This document shows, piece after piece, positions 39,303 to 46,745 of a stretch of 64,000 nt of DNA. This DNA is from Flavobacteriales bacterium (GTDB lineage Bacteria > Bacteroidota > Bacteroidia > Flavobacteriales_F > PHOS-HE28). The notes beneath the pieces are model-generated. The model searched no databases and was not told the origin of the DNA. It was given only the letters and a program-made list of their open reading frames with translations. Position numbers and translations under genes: made by a program. The stretch's first letter is position 1. Each line of letters begins with the position of its first letter. The stretch spans positions 248,001-312,000 of the forward strand of contig JADJCX010000002.1 in the NCBI GenBank assembly GCA_016703005.1, given 5' to 3'.

Positions 39303-40433
39303 ATGCGCTTCACCCTCCACCATACCGATCCACAGAGCAAAGCCCGCGTGGGTGAACTGCGCACCGATCACGGTGTGATCCAGACACCCGTCTTCATGCC
39401 GGTGGGCACCCTGGGCGCGGTAAAGACCATTCATCCACGCGATCTGCGCGATGACCTCAATGCGAGCATCTGCCTCGGCAACACCTACCACCTCTACTTG
39501 CGACCGGGAGTTGAGATCATTGAACATGCCGGCGGCCTGCACAAGTTCAGCGGGTGGGACCGTGCAATGCTCACCGACAGCGGCGGCTTCCAAGTGCACT
39601 CGCTCAGCGACATCCGCAAGATCACCGAGGAAGGTGTGAAGTTCCAGAGCCACATCGACGGCAGCGCGCACCTCTTCACGCCAGAGAATGTGATGGACAT
39701 CCAGCGCAGCATCGGGGCCGACATCATCATGGCCTTTGATGAGTGCACGCCATGGCCGTGCGAGTTCCAGTACGCCGAGAAGAGCATGCACATGACGCAT
39801 CGCTGGTTGGAGCGCTGCATCGCACGCTTCGACAGCACTGAGCCGAAGTATGGTTACCACCAGATGCTGTTCCCCATCGTACAGGGTAGCACCTTCCCAG
39901 AGCTTCGGAAACGGAGTGCGGAGTTCATTGCCAAGCAAAGCCGGGAGGGCAACGCCATCGGTGGCCTCAGTGTAGGCGAACCGGAAGATGAGATGTACGC
40001 CATGGCGGAATTGTGCTGCGACATCTTCCCGACCGACAGGCCGCGCTATCTGATGGGTGTCGGCACGCCGTGGAACCTGCTGGAGAACATCGCTATCGGC
40101 ATCGACATGTTCGATTGCGTGATGCCCACGCGCAACGGCCGCAACGGCATGCTCTTCACGCGCAATGGAGTGCTCAACATCAAGAACAAGCAATGGGCCG
40201 ACGACCACGGGCCCCTTGATGCGGCGGGCAACTGCTGGGTGGACAAGTCGTACAGCAAGGCCTTCGTGCGCCACCTGTTCCAGAGCGGCGAGCTGCTGGG
40301 GCCGCAGATCGCCAGCCTGCACAACATCGGCTTCTACCTCGACCTGATGACCGAAGCCCGCATCCGCATTCTCGACGGCTCCTTCACCACATGGAAGGCA
40401 CAACTATTGCCGGCGCTGAAGCAGCGGATGTGA
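39303..40433 (+). CDS. tgt: tRNA-guanine transglycosylase
   Basis: 376 residues, the usual length. The enzyme exchanges guanine-34 for preQ1 in tRNAs with GUN anticodons. Conserved blocks are FMPVGTLGAVKTIHPRDL, the base-binding DSGGFQ (Asp92), GGLSVGEPEDEMY, and the nucleophile region IGIDMFDCVMPTRNGRNGMLFT. The C-terminal zinc motif is unusual: where most bacterial enzymes have CxCxxC before the conserved His, this one reads LDAAGNCWVDKSYSKAFVRHLF with a single Cys. It is followed by the LptF/G-type gene in the same direction, a common Bacteroidota pair. Confidence 0.93.
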   Translation: MRFTLHHTDPQSKARVGELRTDHGVIQTPVFMPVGTLGAVKTIHPRDLRDDLNASICLGNTYHLYLRPGVEIIEHAGGLHKFSGWDRAMLTDSGGFQVHSLSDIRKITEEGVKFQSHIDGSAHLFTPENVMDIQRSIGADIIMAFDECTPWPCEFQYAEKSMHMTHRWLERCIARFDSTEPKYGYHQMLFPIVQGSTFPELRKRSAEFIAKQSREGNAIGGLSVGEPEDEMYAMAELCCDIFPTDRPRYLMGVGTPWNLLENIAIGIDMFDCVMPTRNGRNGMLFTRNGVLNIKNKQWADDHGPLDAAGNCWVDKSYSKAFVRHLFQSGELLGPQIASLHNIGFYLDLMTEARIRILDGSFTTWKAQLLPALKQRM

Positions 40434-40505
40434 AGATGTGAAGATGTGGAAATGAGATCCTGACGGTAGCCTCCACATCTTCACATCCCCCGCATCTTCA
40501 CATCC
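40427..40505. repeat. Inverted GATGTGAAGATGT / ACATCTTCACATC repeats
   Basis: GATGTGAAGATGTGAAGATGTGGA at the end of tgt faces TCCACATCTTCACATC and GCATCTTCACATCC after it, giving an arm of about 16 bp. It lies between tgt and the next gene and could form a terminator or a mobile palindromic repeat; part of the left arm codes for the last tgt residues. Similar CCACATC...ACATCTTCAC text occurs at 34455-34480. Confidence 0.5.
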
Positions 40506-40521
40506 TCTTCCTCCACCTCCC

Positions 40522-41602
40522 GTGCTCTCCACCCTCGACCGCTACATCATCAAGAAGTTCCTCGGGACCTTCTTCTTCATCCTTGCGGTGATCATGACGA
40601 TCGCGGCGGTCTTCGACGTGAGCGAGAAGACCGAGGACTTCAGCGAGATGACAGCAACGTTCTGGCAGATCGTCACCGAGTACTACGTCAACTTCGTCAT
40701 CTACTACTCCAACTTCTTCAGCGGTCTGCTCATCTTCATTGCGGTGGTGTTGTTCACCAGTCGGCTGGCGCACCGCAGCGAAGTGATCGCCATGCTGAGC
40801 GGTGGCGTCAGCTACAACCGGTTCCTGCGGCCGTACTTCATCAGCGGCACTGTCCTGGCACTGGTGGCGCTCTTCGTCAACCACCACGATCCTGCCCGAT
40901 GCGAACAAGATCCGGTTGGCCTTCGAGGAGGAACATATCCGCGCGCAGTTCTTCATCGACGATAGCCATATCCACCGCGAGATCGAACCCGGCACGATCG
41001 CCTATTTCGAATCGTTCGATGCACACGCGCGCCGTGGGTTCCATTTCAGTCTTGAACATTGGGATAGCCTCCAGTTGAAGAGCAAGTTGTTCGCTGACCG
41101 TGCCACGTACGACACCCTGACGGGTCACTGGAAAGTCGAGGACTATTACATCCGCACGATCGACGGACAGGAGGAACACATCGAGCGTGGTACTATGCTC
41201 GACACGGCTCTCACGCTGGTGCCAAGCGACGTGGGCCAACGACCCGGGAACGCCGCTGCCATGCGCACGCCCGCGTTGGATGCCTTCATTGCTGCCGAGC
41301 GCGCACGCGGTGGAAGCGACACCGCCTTCTTCGAACTCGAACGTCATCAACGCACGAGCACACCGTTCGCCGTGTTCGTCTTCACGCTGATCGGTGTTGG
41401 GCTATCGAGCCGGAAGGTGCGCGGGGGCACCGGCCTGCATTTGGCCTTGGGTTTCCTCATTGCGCTCATGTATGTGTTCGCACAGAAGATCACCTCGGTG
41501 GCAGCGACGAACGCCGGGCTACCACCGCTGGTGGCCGTTTGGATACCGAATGTGATCTTCCTTACGCTGGGGATCTACATCTATCGCACCGCGCCGAAGT
41601 AG
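40522..41602 (+). CDS. LptF/LptG-type (YjgP/YjgQ) LPS-export permease (one frameshift)
   Basis: About 360 residues from a GTG start. N-terminal helices read LDRYIIKKFLGTFFFILAVIMTIAAVFDV, then FFSGLLIFIAVVLFTSRLAHRSEVIAMLSGGVSYNRFLRPYF, the typical YjgP/YjgQ coupling region. The frame changes inside AACCACCACGATC (about 40880-40888). Dropping one base joins ALFVNH to TILPDANKIRLAFEEEHIRAQFF. The periplasmic jellyroll part and three C-terminal helices (FAVFVFTLIGVGLSSRKVRGG...IYIYRTAPK) follow. It is an inner-membrane partner of the LptB ATPase for moving LPS. Which of LptF or LptG it is cannot be settled; a sequencing indel is the likely cause of the break. Confidence 0.88.
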
Positions 41603-41608
41603 CGAGGA

Positions 41609-43639
41609 TTACAACCGCACGTCGCGGAAGGATGCGATCGCGCGTGTTACGGCTCCCTTCTCCCGCACCGATTCACCGCCGCTGTCGAAGGTGTCGTGCG
41701 TGCGCAACGTCCCGAACTTCAGCTTGCTGAGCCGTTCGATCTCCGTGATGCGGCATTGGCGCATGGCCACGCTATCGCTCATGGTATCGAAGTCTTCCGC
41801 AGCATCGAGCGCGGGTTCCATCTGTTCGGTCTGGTCGGCGAGGAAGCCGGTGGCGCGTAGCTCGCCATCCACCTTCCGCACGAGGATCTTCCAGAATTTC
41901 CGGGGCACGCGTACGCCCTTCCATTCGGGATCCTTGGAATTGAAGACCGGCCCCACGAACACGCTCACCTTCTCGTCGCCTTCCTCCGCGTTGCGGATCA
42001 CATAGTTCTCAATGCCTTGCCAGTGTTTCGCGCTCTGGTTGAAGACGGCGGCTTGCGGCGTGCAGTTGGTGAAGTGGAAGGTGTCGGCGTTGGCGCGTTT
42101 CGCCACGGCGGCCGTTCCCCAGTTCGGGTACTCACGGCGCACCAAATGCCCGCGATCGAAACGTAGGGGGTACTTCGGTTGCCCATCGTACATCGGCTGT
42201 TCGCACTGGTCCTCTTCCGCGATGCGCGGATCCTGGAACCACTTCTCCGTGGCTTCGCCACCGCCTGGCACGCCGTCGCGGCTCATCTGCTTCCAGAGCT
42301 TGCCGTTGATGTTGGTTGCGGTGAAGAAGGCCATGCGCCGTTGTGCGTTCATCACCACGCTGAAGTGCGCGTATTTCAACTCGTGACCGGTGTTCGGCGC
42401 CAACAACTTCGCCACCTTCTTTTTCATGGCGGCGGTCATTGTCGGCAGCGCGATCGGATCGCCCTTCAGGAACTTCGGATCGTATCCATCGCGGTTGTCG
42501 TATCGCTCGTCGATCGTCACCGATTCACCTCCCGTGCTCCGATCGGAGCCGCGACTTCCGCCGTCCATTTCAACGGTCGGCAACTTCAACGAGATCTCCA
42601 GCGGAAGTATGATCGTCGCCGTGCCGTCGGCACCGATGCGCAACGTGCGGCCGTCGCCACTGCCATCATCGATCTGCACAGGTCCATCCGTCCGGAGTTC
42701 GCCGCGTGTGGCGTTCACCACGGGATCCAGCAGGCGCTTGCTGCCGCTCACCGGCTTCAGGTTTTCATCCTTCAATGCCTTTACGATCGCGCTCACGCGG
42801 ATGCCCTCGTTCAGGTCCCTGCCTTTGCGACCCTTCTGCCGGAACGGCTCACCGTAATGGTGCAATGCGATCGCTTCCCATTGATCGTTGAACACCGGCG
42901 AACCCGAACTACCCGGCATGGTATCGGCCCTGTAATGCAGCACGTGCTCCAGTCGGCTCACCAACAGGTTCTCGCGGATCGTGATCTGTTTCAGGTCCGC
43001 ATCGGGGTGCTGCACAATGTTCACCCATTCTCCGATCACATGCTTGTCGCCTGTGCCTAACAGCGGAACATGCCCATAGGAGGAGAGTGCAGGACCCCGT
43101 CCCACGCGTTCGCCCACGGCTACAATGGTGAAGTCGAACTTGCTCTCGGCACTGGTGATGAAGAACTTCTTCGGGTCCAGTTCGAAGCGCGTGATGCGTT
43201 TGGGCTGATCGTTCACATCCAATTCGTAGTCGAACTCGATGAGTGCATCCTTGGCTGCGGCCATATCGGGCAACACATGATTGTTGGTGAGGAAGAGACC
43301 GGGCGCCACCATGAAGCCACTGCCGAAGCCATCGCCATCCCGGCTTGCCACGCGGGCTACGGCACGCGCTGCCAAGCGGGCACGCTCCAAGAAGGACACG
43401 CCGAGAAAGTCGGTGGTCGCACCTTGTATTGATTCGCGGCCGGTGGCCATGGACTCGATCATCTGCCGGTCGGTCTTCAGCAGTGCTTTGCAACGCCGTT
43501 CCATGCGTCCAGGCTCCTGGTCGGCATCCTGCAAGCGGCCCTTGGCCTCCATCGCGAAGGTGTGGTTGCGCTGCTGGGTCATCTCTTTTCCGGCCGCGCG
43601 ATCGCGGAATGCGCGCTTGATCTTCTCGGGCACTTGCAT
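41609..43639 (-). CDS. Trypsin-like serine protease fused to DNA/RNA non-specific endonuclease
   Basis: 676 residues from the ATG at 43639. A helical N-terminal region of about 90 residues without signal peptide comes first. The protease domain (about 90-300) has an intact-looking triad: His121 in LFLTNNHVL, Asp169 in KFDFTIV, and Ser245 in PGSSGSPV. A linker of about 100 residues follows. The endonuclease domain covers about 370-640, with FDRGHLVRREYPNWG (general base His498) and TNCTPQAAVFNQSAKHW (metal ligands near Asn525/Asn534). Both halves look active and both act on macromolecules, with no visible export signal. A TTG at 43744 would give a longer N-terminus ending 3 nt from the divergent uracil-DNA glycosylase gene. 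Role unknown; a self-activating nuclease or defence effector is conceivable. Confidence 0.85.
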   Translation of the reverse strand: MQVPEKIKRAFRDRAAGKEMTQQRNHTFAMEAKGRLQDADQEPGRMERRCKALLKTDRQMIESMATGRESIQGATTDFLGVSFLERARLAARAVARVASRDGDGFGSGFMVAPGLFLTNNHVLPDMAAAKDALIEFDYELDVNDQPKRITRFELDPKKFFITSAESKFDFTIVAVGERVGRGPALSSYGHVPLLGTGDKHVIGEWVNIVQHPDADLKQITIRENLLVSRLEHVLHYRADTMPGSSGSPVFNDQWEAIALHHYGEPFRQKGRKGRDLNEGIRVSAIVKALKDENLKPVSGSKRLLDPVVNATRGELRTDGPVQIDDGSGDGRTLRIGADGTATIILPLEISLKLPTVEMDGGSRGSDRSTGGESVTIDERYDNRDGYDPKFLKGDPIALPTMTAAMKKKVAKLLAPNTGHELKYAHFSVVMNAQRRMAFFTATNINGKLWKQMSRDGVPGGGEATEKWFQDPRIAEEDQCEQPMYDGQPKYPLRFDRGHLVRREYPNWGTAAVAKRANADTFHFTNCTPQAAVFNQSAKHWQGIENYVIRNAEEGDEKVSVFVGPVFNSKDPEWKGVRVPRKFWKILVRKVDGELRATGFLADQTEQMEPALDAAEDFDTMSDSVAMRQCRITEIERLSKLKFGTLRTHDTFDSGGESVREKGAVTRAIASFRDVRL

Positions 43640-43745
43640 GGTCTGGGGGGGTGGGATGGTGGCAACGAAACTATTGGCCAACTCGTACGCCTGAAATACC
43701 TGATCAACGGTATTTTGGGCCGCCTCGATACCCCGATTGTGCAAT

Positions 43746-44441
43746 ATGCCCGTTCTTGCCGATAGGCTCCTGCCGCTTTTGCTGAACGCGAGTTTGGCCC
43801 ACGTGGAGCTGCCTGGCGGTTTTGGTGTGCTCGACCCCATGAACGGTCCCCACGCTGTGGAAGTCAGGCGGATCGTGGAGCTGTTCCATCGGAAGTTCTT
43901 CAGCGACGACCGGCCGCGCACCCTCATGCTCGGCATCAATCCAGGGCGCTTGGGTGCTGGTAGCACCGGCCTCTGCTTCACCGACACCAAGCGCTGCGAA
44001 AGCGATCTGGGCATACCCGTGCATGGCATCCGCACCCACGAGCCCAGCAGCGACTTCTTTTACCGCGCGGTGCGCGCCGCCGGTGGTGCGCAGACGTTCT
44101 ACAGCCGCGTGTACGTAAGCGCCGTCTGCCCGCTCGGCTTCGTGAAGGACGGCCCCAAGGGCACACCCGTCAACCTCAACTATTACGACGACCCGGCACT
44201 GATGAAGGCCATCCGGCCCTTCGCCGCGCGGTGGATCCGCCGCGTGGTGGACACCGGCATGCGCACGGACAAGGTGCTGTGTATTGGCACCGGCAAGAAC
44301 CTCAAGTTCCTCGAAGAGCTCAACGCCGAGCACCGCTTCTTCCAGCGCATCGTTCCGCTGGAGCACCCGCGTTTCATCATGCAGTACAAGGCGAAGAGCC
44401 TGGAGGAGTATGTGCGGAAATACGTTGAGGCGGTGGGGTGA
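43746..44441 (+). CDS. SMUG-type uracil-DNA glycosylase
   Basis: 231 residues from the ATG at 43746 (a TTG lies 9 nt upstream). Family motifs are LMLGINPGRLGAGSTGLCFTD (water-activating loop with Asn) and the DNA-intercalating loop VPLEHPRFIMQY. It removes uracil and oxidised pyrimidines from DNA in base-excision repair. Proteins of this group are often annotated as 'SMUG2-like DUF4918'. It is divergent from the trypsin-nuclease gene with about 100 bp between the chosen starts. Confidence 0.85.
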   Translation: MPVLADRLLPLLLNASLAHVELPGGFGVLDPMNGPHAVEVRRIVELFHRKFFSDDRPRTLMLGINPGRLGAGSTGLCFTDTKRCESDLGIPVHGIRTHEPSSDFFYRAVRAAGGAQTFYSRVYVSAVCPLGFVKDGPKGTPVNLNYYDDPALMKAIRPFAARWIRRVVDTGMRTDKVLCIGTGKNLKFLEELNAEHRFFQRIVPLEHPRFIMQYKAKSLEEYVRKYVEAVG

Positions 44442-44505
44442 CGTGGGTGCTGGTCCCCCTTTGCAGGTGGTAGGGGGATGACGCTACCGTTCTATCTTCC
44501 CACCG

Positions 44506-46260
44506 ATGAACACCCAACGCCTCTTCGACATACCGCTCCTGCAACTGGAGAAGTACCCGAAACAGGATGCCATCGGCAGCAAGCACGATGGCGCTTGGAA
44601 AACTTACAGCACCCAAGAGCTCATCGCGCTGAGCGAGCAGGTGGCCTTGGGGCTGATGGCCCTCGGCATCAAGCCCGGCGACAAAGTGGCCATCGCCAGC
44701 GGCAACCGCGCCGAGTGGTGCATCGTGGACCGCGCCATCCTGTGCATGGGCGCCATCAACGTGCCGTTGTACCCCACCGCAAGCGCCGAGGATTATGCCT
44801 ACGTGCTCAAGCACAGTGGCACCAAGGTGTGCTTCAGCAGCAATGCCGAGATCCACGCCAAGGCCGTGCACGCGCAGTCGCAGTCGCCCGCGCTGCAGCA
44901 CCTCTTTACCTTCGACAAGCTGCCCGGTGTGCGGCACTGGAGCGAAGTACGGGACTCGTCCAAAGGTCAAGACAAGCAGGTGCTGAAACAGTACGGCGAT
45001 GCGGTGAAGCGCGACGAACTCGCCACCATCATCTACACCAGTGGCACCACGGGCAAGCCCAAGGGCGTCATGCTCTCGCATGGCAACATCCTCAGCAACA
45101 TCGAAGGCAGTATCGAGCGCCTCCCGGTGGACCACGAAGCGCTGTGCATCAGCTTCCTCCCGCTCAGCCACATATACGAGCGGATGCTCATGTATCTGTA
45201 CATGTACGCGGGCGTCAGCATCCGCTTCCAGGAGAGCATGGACAACCTCGGCGATGCCATCCGCGAGGTGCAGCCCCACGTCTTCACCGCCGTGCCGCGC
45301 GTGCTGGAGAAGGTGTACGACCGCATTGTGGGCAAGGGCGAAGAGCTTTCGGGTATCAAGCGCAAGCTGTTCTTCTGGGCACTGGACCTAGGGCACCGCT
45401 ACGAAGTGCACGGCCGCAGCTGGTGGTACAATGTGCAGTTGGCGATAGCGCGGAAGCTCATCTTCAGCAAGTGGCAGGCTGCCTTGGGCGGTCGGGTGCG
45501 CGTGGTGGCCAGTGGCAGTGCCGCACTGCAACCACGTCTGGCGCGCGTGTTCAACGCGGCGGGCATTCCGCTCATGGAAGGTTACGGCCTTACTGAAAGC
45601 TCGCCCGTCATCAGCGTGAACTGCGAGAAGAACGACGGCTTCCGCTTCGGCTCCACCGGCCGACCGCTGAAGAACGTGCAGGTGCGTATTGCCGAGGACG
45701 GTGAGATCCTCGCCAAGGGCCCCAACATCATGATGGGCTACTACCTGGAACCGGAACTCACCGCCGCTGCCCTCGATACCGACGGTTGGTTGCACACCGG
45801 CGACATCGGCGTGCTCGATGATGGTTTCCTGCGCATCACCGATCGCAAGAAGGAGATGTTCAAGACCAGCGGCGGCAAGTACGTAGCGCCCCAGGTCATC
45901 GAGAACATGCTCAAGGCATCGCGCTTCATCGAGCAGGTGATGGTGATCGGCGAGAACGAGAAGTTCCCCGCCGCGCTCATCGTGCCCAGCTTCGCCTTCT
46001 TGAAGGACTACTGCGAACTGAAGGGTATCCCCTTCACCACCCCTGCGGAAGTCATCAAGGACGAACGCATCGCGCAACGCATCATGAAGAGCGTGGAACA
46101 GGTATGCACGCCGCTCGGCCACTGGGAACAGGTGAAGAAGATCGCGCTGCTACCCACCGAATGGAGCATCGACGGCGGCGAGATGACACCCAAGCTCAGT
46201 CTGCGTCGCAAGCAGATCATGGCGAAGTACGATGCCCAAGTGAAGGGCATCTATGCGTAG
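44506..46260 (+). CDS. Long-chain acyl-CoA synthetase (AMP-forming)
   Basis: 584 residues. The adenylate-forming signature YTSGTTGKPKGVMLSHGN (about 179-196) is complete. Further motifs are the A5 GYGLTESSPV, the A7 hinge TGDIGVLDDGFLRITDRKKEMFKTSGGKYVAPQVIE, and a C-terminal catalytic region LSLRRKQIMAKY. It activates fatty acids to acyl-CoA at the membrane or in the cytosol. It is not obviously in an operon; SMUG lies upstream in the same direction with a 64-bp gap. Confidence 0.92.
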   Translation: MNTQRLFDIPLLQLEKYPKQDAIGSKHDGAWKTYSTQELIALSEQVALGLMALGIKPGDKVAIASGNRAEWCIVDRAILCMGAINVPLYPTASAEDYAYVLKHSGTKVCFSSNAEIHAKAVHAQSQSPALQHLFTFDKLPGVRHWSEVRDSSKGQDKQVLKQYGDAVKRDELATIIYTSGTTGKPKGVMLSHGNILSNIEGSIERLPVDHEALCISFLPLSHIYERMLMYLYMYAGVSIRFQESMDNLGDAIREVQPHVFTAVPRVLEKVYDRIVGKGEELSGIKRKLFFWALDLGHRYEVHGRSWWYNVQLAIARKLIFSKWQAALGGRVRVVASGSAALQPRLARVFNAAGIPLMEGYGLTESSPVISVNCEKNDGFRFGSTGRPLKNVQVRIAEDGEILAKGPNIMMGYYLEPELTAAALDTDGWLHTGDIGVLDDGFLRITDRKKEMFKTSGGKYVAPQVIENMLKASRFIEQVMVIGENEKFPAALIVPSFAFLKDYCELKGIPFTTPAEVIKDERIAQRIMKSVEQVCTPLGHWEQVKKIALLPTEWSIDGGEMTPKLSLRRKQIMAKYDAQVKGIYA

Positions 46261-46273
46261 GTACGCTTGTAGT

Positions 46274-46588
46274 TCACTTGGCCCTCCCCTCCATCTCCTT
46301 CTTCCAATACCGGGCATCGGCCCAGAACGTTCCGAAGGGCACAAGGCTCGCAAAGAAGGCAATGCCCACCTGCTTCAGCGACCAGTTGGCCAACAAACGC
46401 ATGCGCAAAATGGCGGCCATGAAAAGGACGAAGAGGATGCCGTGCACCCAGCCCGGATACTTCACGGCCTCCTTGATACCCAGGCCGTATTTCACCGGCA
46501 TGGCAATGCAGAACAGCACCACGTTGGAAAGGCCTTCAAGGAAGCCCATGATACGTAGGAAGCGGATCGCTGAGAGTTGTTGGGACAT
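46274..46588 (-). CDS. DUF3817 small membrane protein
   Basis: 104 residues from the ATG at 46588. The sequence IRFLRIMGFLEGLSNVVLFCIAMPVKYGLGI...YPGWVHGILFVLFMAAILRMR...ALVPFGTFWADARYW-like has three membrane helices and the GxxEGxSxxxL and HG motifs of DUF3817. Function unknown; found widely as an integral inner-membrane protein. Confidence 0.85.
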   Translation of the reverse strand: MSQQLSAIRFLRIMGFLEGLSNVVLFCIAMPVKYGLGIKEAVKYPGWVHGILFVLFMAAILRMRLLANWSLKQVGIAFFASLVPFGTFWADARYWKKEMEGRAK

Positions 46589-46745
46589 GGGTCGGTTCAG
46601 TGCGCGACCATCACCGGCACGCGCGCGGCAAAGGAACCATCGGCGGTGATCGCTTGCACGGGGGGGGCGGGCGAGGCGTTCGGGCAGGTCAACCCGGCCG
46701 ACGCGCAGCTCCGGTTGAGACAAGTCACGCATGCATTCACCACCA
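46589..46745. other. Short gap with a possible tiny open frame
   Basis: A minus-strand frame of about 50 codons (ending ...VQAITADGSFAARVPVMVAH) crosses a run of eight C in this gap and overlaps the end of mksB. It has no recognisable family and may be chance or the end of a lost gene. Confidence 0.25.

Noticed and set aside
39240..40403. Extended minus-strand frame upstream of the peroxiredoxin-like protein across tgt.
   Set aside because: It is antisense to tgt; the signal peptide at 39233 marks the real start.
43207..43243. GATCGTTCACAT followed by CGATGAG inside the trypsin-nuclease gene, similar to the ECF motif.
   Set aside because: The spacing is 18 nt, not 13-14, and it lies inside a coding region with no gene start after it.
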